Shown: piece by piece, positions 24,361 through 32,429 of the stretch
How the letters are laid out: each line of letters begins with the position of its first letter
How positions within the stretch are numbered: position 1 is the stretch's first letter
Source of the DNA: Taklimakanibacter sp021828105
Lineage (GTDB): Bacteria; Pseudomonadota; Alphaproteobacteria; Rhizobiales; Aestuariivirgaceae
Assembly (NCBI GenBank): GCA_021828105.1
Contig: JAKATG010000016.1
Coordinates: 1 to 64,000, forward strand
DNA: 64,000 nt
Reading direction: 5' to 3'
The notes under the pieces: model-generated
Database searches by the model: none
What the model was told of the DNA's origin: nothing
The model's input: only the letters and a program-made list of their open reading frames with translations
Position numbers and translations under genes: made by a program

Positions 24361-25887
24361 ATGATGCGTGCCATCGTAACTGCCACCGGAGTATCAAAGA
24401 GCTTTCCTGGCGTTCGCTCTCTCGATCACGTGGATTTTGAGGTTATGGAGGGCGAGGTGCGGGCTCTCGTAGGCGAAAATGGCGCCGGGAAGTCCACTCT
24501 GATCAAGATCATTGCCGGTGCCTATCGCGCTGATGAGGGGGAGTTGTCGTTTGACGGGCATAGCGCCAATTGGGATTCGCCACATGCGGCGAAAGCGGCC
24601 GGCGTTCACGTCATCTATCAAGAGTTGATTCAGTTCCCTGAGATGAGTGTCGCGCAGAATATCTTCGTCAATGATCAGCCAAAGACCAGAATCGGACTGA
24701 TCGATCGGAGGGAAATGCGCCGCCGCGCAAGGAAAATCCTGAACGAGCTTGGCTCTACGATCGATCCCGATGAGAAAGTGAAGGATCTGACCGTCGCAAG
24801 CCAGCAGATGGTCGAAATCGCACGGGCGCTCAATTCAAACGCAAAGCTCATTATCTTCGACGAGCCTACGGCCGTCCTCGGAGGACACGAAGTTGAAATA
24901 CTGTTTGGGTTGATCGCCAAGCTCAAGAGGCGCGGCGTTGCGATAGTGTTCATTTCACATCGCCTCGATGAAGTGTTCACGATCGCGGATTCGGCAACCG
25001 TCCTCAAGGACGGCAAACTCATCGGCACCTTGCCAGTGAATAGATTGAGCCCAAGCAAGCTCGTTTCAATGATGATAGGCAGGCCGTTGGCGGATGTTTT
25101 TCCGTCCAAGGCAAAGGCCAAGCCGGTTGGCGAGCCGGTGCTCGCAGCATATGACATCTGGTCCGGATCCAGGGTCAAAGGCGTGAGCCTCCAAGTGTGG
25201 AAAGGTGAAATTGTCGGTCTTGCCGGCATGGTTGGCTCGGGTCGGACAGAAATTGCCCATGCCATTTTCGGCAGCTTGCCGCTCGATCGCGGTCGCGTGG
25301 TGCAAGGTGGTGTCACTCTGACGAGAGTTTCCCCACGGCATTCAATAGACCATGGAATTGGCTTTCTTACGGAGAACCGCAAGGAAGAAGGCCTTTTTAT
25401 GCTGTTGAACATTGCAGTCAACATTTCCGCGCCGATTCTAAGCAAAATCGGGACCGCGCTGCGCCTAAGCAAGACGGCTGAGGCGAAGTTGGCGGAAGAG
25501 CAGATTTCGACCTATGCCATCGCGGCGACAGGCGCGGGCGCCGCCGTGGCAAATCTCTCTGGAGGCAATCAGCAGAAGGTTTTGCTGGGCCGCTGGGTAA
25601 CATCGAGCGGCACCGCGCTTATCCTGGACGAACCCACCAGAGGCGTCGACATCGGCGCCAAGATTGAGATTTACAAGATCATCCGGCAGCTCGCGGACCG
25701 CGGCATGGCGATTCTTGTCATCAGTTCAGAACTCCCGGAAATCATCGGGCTTTGTGACCGGGTGGTTGTCATCTCCGAGGGCCGCAAGACCGGAGAATTG
25801 GAAGGGGACCAGATCACCGAGGAGCACGTCTTGGAATTGGCTGTTGCTTCAAATCGCAGTGACACAATCCATGAGGCTGCCGCGTGA
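24361..25887 (+). CDS. CUT2 sugar ABC transporter ATPase (two-domain)
   Basis: A 508-residue RbsA-type tandem ATPase. Domain 1 has Walker A GENGAGKST, signature-equivalent TVASQQMVEIARAL and Walker B LIIFDEPTAVLG. Domain 2 has the family's degenerate Walker A (GMVGSGRTE), signature LSGGNQQKVLLGRW and Walker B LILDEPTRGVDIGAK. The N-terminal signature lacks the SGG triplet, as in many CUT2 ATPases. It energises the two permeases that follow with GTGA/ATGA overlaps. Confidence 0.93.
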   Translation: MMRAIVTATGVSKSFPGVRSLDHVDFEVMEGEVRALVGENGAGKSTLIKIIAGAYRADEGELSFDGHSANWDSPHAAKAAGVHVIYQELIQFPEMSVAQNIFVNDQPKTRIGLIDRREMRRRARKILNELGSTIDPDEKVKDLTVASQQMVEIARALNSNAKLIIFDEPTAVLGGHEVEILFGLIAKLKRRGVAIVFISHRLDEVFTIADSATVLKDGKLIGTLPVNRLSPSKLVSMMIGRPLADVFPSKAKAKPVGEPVLAAYDIWSGSRVKGVSLQVWKGEIVGLAGMVGSGRTEIAHAIFGSLPLDRGRVVQGGVTLTRVSPRHSIDHGIGFLTENRKEEGLFMLLNIAVNISAPILSKIGTALRLSKTAEAKLAEEQISTYAIAATGAGAAVANLSGGNQQKVLLGRWVTSSGTALILDEPTRGVDIGAKIEIYKIIRQLADRGMAILVISSELPEIIGLCDRVVVISEGRKTGELEGDQITEEHVLELAVASNRSDTIHEAAA

Positions 25888-26861
25888 CCACAGAGACCGC
25901 AGTCACTCAATCCCGCTCATGGAGCTGGTGGATCAGACGCGTGCCGCTATCACTCATGGTCGTAGTGACGCTCCTGCTTCTTCTTCTTGTGACGGGCACC
26001 GCATTGAGTGACCGCTTCGCGACCTCGAGGAACTTCTTCAATGTCTTTCAGCAAGCCACGAGCCTAGGCATTGTGAGTCTGGGTCAAACCCTCGTCGTGC
26101 TGACCGGCGGTATCGACCTGTCGGTTGGCGCGATGATCTCCCTGACTTCCAATCTCACATCCGGTCTGATCAACGGTGAGCCGCAGCGCGTCTTGCCTGT
26201 CGTGATCGGCGTGATCGCATTGGGTGCAGCCATCGGCTACATCAATGGGCTTTTGACCCATTACCTCAGGATCCATCCGCTGATTGTGACGCTGGGAATG
26301 GCTTCAATACTGCAGGGCGTTACACTGCTGTATTCACTAGCGCCCGCGGGCAAGGTGACCCCGGAATTTCAGGCTCTCGCCTATGGACGGGTGCTTGGGG
26401 TGTCCATTGGCGGTCTTTTGATGCTGGGTCTGTTTGTGCTGGCTGCAATCTTTCTTCACCTGACGAGGACTGGAAACGCGATTTTCGCAGTCGGAGGCGA
26501 CCCACGCGGTGCACACCTGCTCGGTATTTCAGTCGCCCGGACGCTTGCCATCACTTACAGCCTGTCTGGAGCATTGGCGGCATTCACCGGCGTCTATCTA
26601 GTAAGCCGGATGGGAGGAGGCGATCCCTGGCGTGGCGAGGGGTTTGAACTCGCATCCATCACGCCAGTAGTTGTCGGCGGAACCATTCTGGCTGGCGGCC
26701 GCGGCGGCGTGCTTGGAACATTGCTGGGAGTCTATTTGATCTCTCTGTTGAATAATCTGCTGAACTTCCTTGATGTTTCAACCTTCTATCAGTGGATCAT
26801 CCAGGGTCTGATCATCATTACGGCGGTTGCGATCAACACTGAGCGAGGCAAGAAGACATGA
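25884..26861 (+). CDS. CUT2 sugar ABC transporter permease (first)
   Basis: A 325-residue RbsC-like membrane protein with a GTG start overlapping the ATPase stop (GTGA). About eight to ten hydrophobic segments. SLGQTLVVLTGGIDLSVGAMISL is the RbsC signature, followed by INGLLTHYLRIHPLIVTLGMASILQG, GGDPRGAHLLGIS and GGTILAGGRGGVLGTLLGVYLISLLNN. Together with the next gene it forms a heteromeric channel. Paralogous to 37146-38108. Confidence 0.93.
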   Translation: MTTETAVTQSRSWSWWIRRVPLSLMVVVTLLLLLLVTGTALSDRFATSRNFFNVFQQATSLGIVSLGQTLVVLTGGIDLSVGAMISLTSNLTSGLINGEPQRVLPVVIGVIALGAAIGYINGLLTHYLRIHPLIVTLGMASILQGVTLLYSLAPAGKVTPEFQALAYGRVLGVSIGGLLMLGLFVLAAIFLHLTRTGNAIFAVGGDPRGAHLLGISVARTLAITYSLSGALAAFTGVYLVSRMGGGDPWRGEGFELASITPVVVGGTILAGGRGGVLGTLLGVYLISLLNNLLNFLDVSTFYQWIIQGLIIITAVAINTERGKKT

Positions 26862-27844
26862 ATGGTCAGGAACGCTCGTCTGATGCATTCCAACGCCGAT
26901 CGTTGTCGATGAAGTCGCTGCTGCGTGACTACGGTCTGGCGGCATTTCTGGCGCTCAATATCGCGGTGGTATCCATACTGTCACCGGCCTTCCTCAAGCC
27001 GGAGAATCTTCTGAATATACTCACGCAGGCAGCGCCGTTGGGGATGGTAGTCGTCGGTCAGGTCTTCTGCCTTCTCGTTCGCGGCCTCGATTTGTCGGTT
27101 GCGTCTGTCATGGCAACATCGGCGGTGCTTGCAACCAGTTTCGCCGCAACTGACAACTCAATGATGCCGGTCATTTTTGCGGCCGCTCTGACGCTGGGAC
27201 TGGTCGTCGGTCTCGCTAACGGCGTTCTCGTCGCAAAGCGTGGCGTTTCACCATTCCTGGCGACTCTCGCGACAACTATTGTTTTGCAGGGAATTCGCTT
27301 CCTCTACACGGAAGGCTCGAGCGGAAGCACGTTGCCCAATGGATTTGCTGTGATTGGCCAAGGCCGGTTCCTCGGCCTGCCCGTGAACCTGCTGATCCTG
27401 ATCGCACTGACCTTGCTACTTGGTTTTGTGCTTCATTTCACTCGCTTCGGTAGGAAGATCTATCTTGTTGGCGGCAATCCGCGCGGAGCGATGCTTGTGG
27501 GGATCCGGACGGATGCCGTCATCATCAGCTGCTATGTGATTAGCTCGATGGTCGCCGCTATTGCCGGCTTGTGCCTTGTTGGATACGTCGGCCAAGTCGA
27601 TCAATGGACGGGAAAGGGGTATGACCTCGACTCTATTGTTGCAGCTGTCATGGGTGGAGTTGCCATCAGTGGTGGCCGCGGCAACGTCCTCGGGGCTCTA
27701 TTGGGTGTTTTCATCCTCATTGTCATGTTCAATGCGGTCATCCTTCTCGGTTTGCCGGTGCAGGTCCAGATGATCCTGAAAGGCATTATCGTTATCGCCG
27801 CGTCCGCCCTGTACATCGCGGATGGCAATCGACGCGTCGCGTGA
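26858..27844 (+). CDS. CUT2 sugar ABC transporter permease (second)
   Basis: A 328-residue RbsC-like permease coupled to the previous gene by ATGA. Signature segments are GMVVVGQVFCLLVRGLDLSVASVMATSAV, VSPFLATLATTIVLQGIRFLYTEG, GGNPRGAMLVGIRTDA and GGVAISGGRGNVLGALLGVFIL. Its best match in the window is the permease at 36172-37146, which has the same place in its own operon. Residues 1-18 are hydrophilic and cytoplasmic. Confidence 0.93.
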   Translation: MNGQERSSDAFQRRSLSMKSLLRDYGLAAFLALNIAVVSILSPAFLKPENLLNILTQAAPLGMVVVGQVFCLLVRGLDLSVASVMATSAVLATSFAATDNSMMPVIFAAALTLGLVVGLANGVLVAKRGVSPFLATLATTIVLQGIRFLYTEGSSGSTLPNGFAVIGQGRFLGLPVNLLILIALTLLLGFVLHFTRFGRKIYLVGGNPRGAMLVGIRTDAVIISCYVISSMVAAIAGLCLVGYVGQVDQWTGKGYDLDSIVAAVMGGVAISGGRGNVLGALLGVFILIVMFNAVILLGLPVQVQMILKGIIVIAASALYIADGNRRVA

Positions 27845-27883
27845 TCCTTGTGCCCGAGTGACCATGGAAATTGTGAGCCAGAC

Positions 27884-28906
27884 ATGACAAAGCGAATTGC
27901 GGTGTTGGGGACAGGCGCGAATGGTGCCTCGATCGGCGCAGATCTGACGAATGCGGGTCATGATGTGACGCTGATAGACCAATGGCCCGAGAACGTGGCG
28001 GCCATGCGGAAGAATGGCGTGCGTGTGGAAATGCCCGGCCGGACTGTGGTCACTCCCGTCAGGGCCTACAATCTGTGCGATGTGTGCACCCTCACGGAGC
28101 CGTTTGACATCGTCCTCATGGTTCTCAAGGCGTATGACGCGCGTTGGGGGGCCCATCTGATTGAACCCCATCTGAAAGCGGACGGACTGCTTGTCGGTGT
28201 TCAGAACGGAATGACGGCCGACACGATTGCCGAGGTCGTTGGTCCGGACCGTACGATGGGGAGTGTCCTCGAGATTTCCTCGGCAATGATGAGTCCAGGG
28301 ATTGTTACCCGGGATTCGCCTCATGAGCGCTCCTGGTTTGCCGTCGGAAGCCTGAGTTCGGGCGCTAGGGGACGTGAGAACGAGGTGGCCGAACTGCTCC
28401 GTTGCTCCGGCGCGGTTGATGTTGTTGACAACATTCAGGCGACGAAATGGATGAAGCTTGTGAGCAACGCGACGACACTCGTCTCCACGGCGATACTTGG
28501 CTTGTCGATTCACGAGGCGGCCGCAATTCCGGAAATGCGGGCACTCATGGTGCATGCCGGGCAAGAGGCGCTTGATGTGGGCGAGGCGATCGGGCATCCC
28601 GCCCTTCCAATCTTTGGCTTGAAGCCGGACAACATCCACCAGACCAACCGTTTGGTCGATACTCTTCTTGACACCCTCCTGTCGGGATTTACTCTGCCAA
28701 GCACCAAGACGACTGTCTTGCAGGACTGGGTGAAGGGACGTCACAGCGAGGTCGACGATCTCAATGGTCTCGTGGCGAAAACGGCCAAGCGCCTCGGCAG
28801 ATCCGCGCCTGTCAACGAAGCCATCACCGATCTTGCGCATCAGATCGAAAAGGGCCGGTTAAGGCCGGGCTTCGAAAACCTCCAGAAGTTGGTCCAATCT
28901 CTTTGA
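27884..28906 (+). CDS. ketopantoate reductase-like oxidoreductase (ApbA/PanE family)
   Basis: A 340-residue protein. KRIAVLGTGANGASIGADLTNAGHDVTLIDQWPE is the NADP fold, VLMVLKAYDARWGAHLI and GLLVGVQNGMTADTI follow, and ATKWMKLVSNATTLVSTAI holds the catalytic Lys. TTVLQDWVKGRHSEVDDLNGLV is the C-terminal active-site motif. It ends the plus-strand transporter operon, 39 bases after the second permease, and is clearly paralogous to 21075-22199. The shared unusual motif AYDxRW and the transporter linkage suggest both work on the imported compound or its oxidation product. Confidence 0.87.
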   Translation: MTKRIAVLGTGANGASIGADLTNAGHDVTLIDQWPENVAAMRKNGVRVEMPGRTVVTPVRAYNLCDVCTLTEPFDIVLMVLKAYDARWGAHLIEPHLKADGLLVGVQNGMTADTIAEVVGPDRTMGSVLEISSAMMSPGIVTRDSPHERSWFAVGSLSSGARGRENEVAELLRCSGAVDVVDNIQATKWMKLVSNATTLVSTAILGLSIHEAAAIPEMRALMVHAGQEALDVGEAIGHPALPIFGLKPDNIHQTNRLVDTLLDTLLSGFTLPSTKTTVLQDWVKGRHSEVDDLNGLVAKTAKRLGRSAPVNEAITDLAHQIEKGRLRPGFENLQKLVQSL

Positions 28907-28921
28907 CGTCGGATTGACCTG

Positions 28922-29626
28922 TCAAGTTTCCGCGGACTCGTTCTTCACCACTGACGCAGTGAGTTCAGCCTTGTGTTGGAGGACATAGTTGACGGTGGTT
29001 TGATAGTGATTTTGCAGGCATTCCCGCACTTTGTCGGCGTCGCCTTCGATGTAGGCGTCAAGTATGGCGCGGTGTTCTTCAAGTTCCCGCCGTTCGGGAT
29101 TTGCAGCAACCGACAACAGCCGATAGCGCTCGGCGACGTCAAACAACTGATGGCAGAACTGTTTGATCCATTTCATTTCGCAGCCAGAGACAAGCGCAAG
29201 GTGAAATTGCCGGTGCAATTTCTCCCATTCAGGGTTGCGTCCGCCGGTGGAATCGAGACGGTGAGCCTTGCTCAGACGGTGAAATGCCAGGACCAAATCT
29301 TCCTCGGCCTTTGCGTCGCTGCGGATCAAGGCCTCTCTCACGGCGAGGCCTTCGATGAGAATCCGCGTCTTTACCAGTTCGAGCAACTCGTCCTTGCTCA
29401 CTTCAGCGACGCGGTAGCCCCTTTGTTCCTCACGGTCGACCCATCTTTCGGACTGCAACCGGCTAAGGGCTTCGCGGATGGGACTGATCCCAATGCCGTA
29501 ACGCTCTCTAAGCGCATCAAATTGCAGCTTTGATCCAGGCTGAACGTTTCCTTCGATGATGTCGAACCGGATTGCCTCATAGGCTGAGCTGCCGAGCGTA
29601 AGGCCTGTTTTGCCAATGCGTACCAA
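28922..29626 (-). CDS. GntR-family transcriptional regulator (FCD domain)
   Basis: A 234-residue regulator. The winged helix occupies residues about 12-75 (AYEAIRFDIIEGNVQPGSKLQFDALRERYGIGISPIREALSRLQ), followed by an FCD domain containing NPEWEKLHRQFHLALVSGCEMKW and EHRAILDAYIEGDADKV. It is convergent with the ABC operon and probably controls it. A TTAGAA-N9-TTCTAA palindrome lies about 125 bases upstream of its own start and may be its operator. Confidence 0.9.
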   Translation of the reverse strand: MVRIGKTGLTLGSSAYEAIRFDIIEGNVQPGSKLQFDALRERYGIGISPIREALSRLQSERWVDREEQRGYRVAEVSKDELLELVKTRILIEGLAVREALIRSDAKAEEDLVLAFHRLSKAHRLDSTGGRNPEWEKLHRQFHLALVSGCEMKWIKQFCHQLFDVAERYRLLSVAANPERRELEEHRAILDAYIEGDADKVRECLQNHYQTTVNYVLQHKAELTASVVKNESAET

Positions 29627-29749
29627 CTTTCTATCTCCCGTTTGACGAATTACACTGGCAATCGAGATGTGTTGTCAGCCCCCCGGAACGACGTTTGATA
29701 TCACTTCTGGCATAAATTCGAAACGAAATCGACAGGAATCAAAAATCCT

Positions 29750-29770
29750 TTAGAATTGTCGAATTTCTAA
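29750..29770. promoter_or_regulatory. palindrome upstream of the GntR gene
   Basis: TTAGAA (29750-29755) and TTCTAA (29765-29770) are perfect inverted repeats around TTGTCGAAT, in an AT-rich region upstream of the GntR gene at 28922-29626. Candidate autoregulatory operator. Related AT-rich TCGAAAC sequences occur at 29718 and near 22285 but are not clear repeats. Confidence 0.35.
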
Positions 29771-29904
29771 CCAGGTCATTTAAAAAATAGAAAATTGACC
29801 GATACCTCATCGGCCTGCCAATTTTTTGGAAGACCGAGCTTGCATGGCAAAATGCTGAGGATAAGTGCATTAAAACAAAGGGTTAGGTCGAGGGGCCAAC
29901 TGCC

Positions 29905-29928
29905 GGCCGAGCTTGGACACGCTCGGCC
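29905..29928. terminator. GC-rich stem-loop downstream of the 11-gene operon
   Basis: GGCCGAGC (29905-29912) pairs perfectly with GCTCGGCC (29921-29928) around an 8-base loop. It lies about 280 bases after the last gene of the minus-strand operon, beyond the gene remnant. It may be a factor-dependent end point. No T-run is seen. Confidence 0.35.
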
Positions 29929-30152
29929 TACTTGCACCGGCTTTGAGCGCGGCTGGGCGGCTTGGTCCTCACACCACAGCCGCTAAGCGGCAGACATGCC
30001 AGGCTCGAAGTGAGGCCTGGGCTCTCTGTCTCGAGCAAAATTGACGATCGGTCGCGCGCCACGACTCTCGCGACGGCGAGACCTATAACACCCGCGCCGG
30101 TGACGATGCCGTAGACGCTATGCGTGAAGACATCGGCTATCGGGCACGGCAC
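29928..30152 (-). pseudogene. remnant of an FAD-dependent oxidoreductase
   Basis: The frame contains YGIVTGAGVIGLAVARVV followed by SSILLETE (30024-30113), a good match to the N-terminal FAD-binding fold of L-2-hydroxyglutarate oxidase/DAO-type enzymes (xxVIGAGVVGLAxAR...VLxLExE). The sequence then becomes unrecognisable and stops after 74 codons, and no continuation is visible in other frames. It is best read as the decayed 5' end of a deleted gene. Confidence 0.45.
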
Positions 30153-30207
30153 TCATCCGTACATGCACATCACACGTCTCGCACAAACCTAGCACTCAGC
30201 GGTCGGC

Positions 30208-30984
30208 TCACCAGATCATTTGGCCGCCGGAGACATTGGCCGCGCTGGCCGTGATGTTGCGGGCCCGGTCGGAGGCGAGGAACGCCACCGCCTCGCCGAT
30301 GTCCTCGGGCGATTGCGGGCGCCTGAACGGAATGCCGTCGACGAATTCCGCCCACGCTTGGTCCTGCGAAATATTCTTGTTGACCGAGAGCTGCTGCAGC
30401 AGCGGGTCCCACAAAGGTGTGCGCACCACGCCAGGGCAAACGGCATTGACGTTGATGTTGTGCGGTGCGAGCTCCTTGGCCATCGATTCGGTCAGGCCGA
30501 TCACCGCGAATTTCGACGCGCAATAATGGGCAAAGTAGGGAATGGCCTCCTTGCCGACCATCGAGGAGATATTGACGATCTTGCCGTATTTGCGCTCGAT
30601 CATATGCGGCACGAAGGCGCGACAGGACAGGAAGACGCCCTTGGCGTTGACATCATTGACGCGGTCCCATTCTTCGGCAGTCAGCTCCGCAAAAGGCACG
30701 CTCTTCGACACGCCGGCATTGGTGACGAGAATATCGACCTTGCCGAACTGCTCCAGCGCCGTCTCGGCGACGGCCTGGCTTGACGGCCAGGAGGTGACAT
30801 CGTGCTGAAGGACCAACACCTTGCGGCCGGACTTGCGGATCTTCTCCGCCGCTTCCTCCGCACCTGTGGTCTCGCGGTCGGTGAGCACCAGATCGGCGCC
30901 ATGCATGGCGAGTACGGTGGCAATACCCGTCCCGATGCCGCGGCCGGCACCTGTTACGACGGCTGTCTTTCCTGCAAGCTCCAT
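30208..30984 (-). CDS. short-chain dehydrogenase/reductase (SDR)
   Basis: A 258-residue classical SDR: cofactor motif TGAGRGIG near residue 11, D-T in LQHDVTS, TNAG (NNAG equivalent) near residue 84, catalytic Ser in NISSMVGKEAIP, Tyr-Lys in HYCASKFAV, and PGVVRTPLW after it. GGAG lies 6 bases before the ATG at 30984; an ATG 12 bases upstream is also possible. It ends in GGQMIW, the usual GGxxxx C-terminus. It is the last gene of the 11-gene operon and probably a polyol or sugar dehydrogenase. Confidence 0.88.
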   Translation of the reverse strand: MELAGKTAVVTGAGRGIGTGIATVLAMHGADLVLTDRETTGAEEAAEKIRKSGRKVLVLQHDVTSWPSSQAVAETALEQFGKVDILVTNAGVSKSVPFAELTAEEWDRVNDVNAKGVFLSCRAFVPHMIERKYGKIVNISSMVGKEAIPYFAHYCASKFAVIGLTESMAKELAPHNINVNAVCPGVVRTPLWDPLLQQLSVNKNISQDQAWAEFVDGIPFRRPQSPEDIGEAVAFLASDRARNITASAANVSGGQMIW

Positions 30985-31080
30985 GATCATCTCCATTCAA
31001 CATCGAACCGACATTTCGACATCCTCGGGCGATCGATGCAAAACCGACTATTGTCATATTGAGAGAAGCAGCGGTGCGGA

Positions 31081-31386
31081 TCAGGCCCGCTTGGAGATCA
31101 TCGTCATCAGGCGAATATGCGGCTCCACCGCGAAGAGCTCGCTCTTCCGGGCTGCAAACTCCTTGAGATAGGGCATCTCCATATGCTTGTCCCACTCCGC
31201 CCGGCTCGTCCAGTTCTCATAGAAGGTGAACTCGGCCGGATTGGCATCGTCCTGATGCAGGTCATAGTCGACGCAGCCCGGCTCGGCGCGCGTCTTGGTG
31301 ATCAGCGACAGCAGGAACGTCCTGGTGTCTTCAATCTTGCCCGGCTTCGCCACCAGATGGGCGATAACGGTCAGCTGCTTGGCCAT
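31081..31386 (-). CDS. ABM-domain putative quinol monooxygenase (YgiN-like)
   Basis: A 101-residue dimeric ferredoxin-like protein. MAKQLTVIAHLVAKPGKIEDTRTFLLSL, TRAEPGCVDYDLHQDDANPAEFTFYENWTSRAEWDKHM and PYLKEF are the antibiotic-biosynthesis-monooxygenase family landmarks. GGAGG lies 7 bases before the ATG at 31386, so the long frame to 31578 is not used. Members may oxidise quinols or act as small isomerases. Here the protein accompanies sugar-alcohol dehydrogenases and its role is open. Confidence 0.85.
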   Translation of the reverse strand: MAKQLTVIAHLVAKPGKIEDTRTFLLSLITKTRAEPGCVDYDLHQDDANPAEFTFYENWTSRAEWDKHMEMPYLKEFAARKSELFAVEPHIRLMTMISKRA

Positions 31387-31417
31387 CAGCATTCCTCCAT
31401 TGTGGTCCGTTGATGTC

Positions 31418-32404
31418 TCAGTTGCCGCCGCTGGTGAGGGTGATCTTGATCGCCTTCTTCGCATCCTTGCCGAGCTCGAAGGCCTCGACCGCATTCTCGA
31501 GCGCGAAACTGTGGGTCTGGATCGGCGATAGGTCGATACCGGTGCGCTCGAGGAACCGGATGGCGGCCGGCCATACACCGGGCGAGCCGATGCATCCCTT
31601 CACCACCAGGTTCCTCATCTGGATCTTGCCGAGCTCGACCGGGATCTTCCTACCGATATTGATACCGACCATGGAGACGCGCCCGTCCTGCCGCGCGAAT
31701 TCAAAGACATTGGCAAGCGAGGCGTCGTGCCCCGAGGCCTCGATGACGAGGTCGGCGCCATTGCCTTGGGTAAGCTCCTTGACCCTCGAGATTGGATCCT
31801 CGGACGCGTCAACCACCTCGGCCGCGCCGAGCTTCAGCGCGACGTCGCGGCGCGACTTCAACGGATCGACGACGATGACACGGGCGCCCATGCCGATGGC
31901 CGCGGCCGCCGAAACGAGACCGATCGTGCCGCCACCCGAGACCACCACGGTCTCGCTGGCATTGGTGCCGCCCGACCGCAGCACCGCATAGAAGCCGCAG
32001 GTGAAAGGCTCGATGAGGGAGGCGCGCTTGTCGTCGATGCCTTCCGGCAGCTTGTGCAGCCATTCCGGATTGACCCCGAAATATTCGCGATCGGCGCCGT
32101 CCATCGAGAAGCCGAAATGATGCAGGCGCTCGGGCGTGCGGACCACGCATTCGCCGACCACGCGGTCGCCGACCCTGTAGTCCCGTACCTGCCGGCCAAC
32201 CTCGACGATCTCGCCCGCCCACTCATGACCAGGGGTCACCGGATAGGAGATGGGGATGATGTAGCGCCCGGCGAGCAGCTCATAGTCCGAATGGCATATG
32301 CCCACGGCCCTGGTCTTCACCAGGACCTCGGTATCGGCGATCTCCGGCATGGGCTTGTCGACGATGATGGGCTTGTCGGGGGTTTCGAAAATGAGCGCGC
32401 GCAT
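31418..32404 (-). CDS. zinc-type alcohol/polyol dehydrogenase (MDR) lacking the structural zinc loop
   Basis: A 328-residue medium-chain dehydrogenase. Catalytic zinc ligands are visible as Cys in VGICHSDYE and His-Glu in TPGHEWAGE, and the cofactor site is VVSGGGTIGLVSAA. After GDRVVGECVV the usual four-cysteine structural zinc lobe (CxxCxxCx7C) is absent: the chain passes directly through RTPERLHHFGFSMDG. The rest resembles sorbitol/xylitol-type dehydrogenases (FGFSMDGADREYF). The ATG at 32404 with AAGGA upstream is preferred to a GTG 6 bases earlier. Part of the long operon. Confidence 0.87.
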   Translation of the reverse strand: MRALIFETPDKPIIVDKPMPEIADTEVLVKTRAVGICHSDYELLAGRYIIPISYPVTPGHEWAGEIVEVGRQVRDYRVGDRVVGECVVRTPERLHHFGFSMDGADREYFGVNPEWLHKLPEGIDDKRASLIEPFTCGFYAVLRSGGTNASETVVVSGGGTIGLVSAAAAIGMGARVIVVDPLKSRRDVALKLGAAEVVDASEDPISRVKELTQGNGADLVIEASGHDASLANVFEFARQDGRVSMVGINIGRKIPVELGKIQMRNLVVKGCIGSPGVWPAAIRFLERTGIDLSPIQTHSFALENAVEAFELGKDAKKAIKITLTSGGN

Positions 32405-32429
32405 CCTCACATCCTTTCCTTGCTTTCAT

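Larger units (their letters stand above)
29627..30207. other. intergenic region with promoter, palindromes and a gene remnant
   Basis: About 580 bases. The part next to the GntR gene (29640-29830) is AT-rich and carries the palindrome at 29750. The rest holds a GC-rich stem-loop (29905-29928), a GCCGCT-A-AGCGGC palindrome near 29980 and the decayed start of a flavin oxidoreductase (29928-30152). It separates the sugar-importer region from the long minus-strand operon. Confidence 0.6.
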
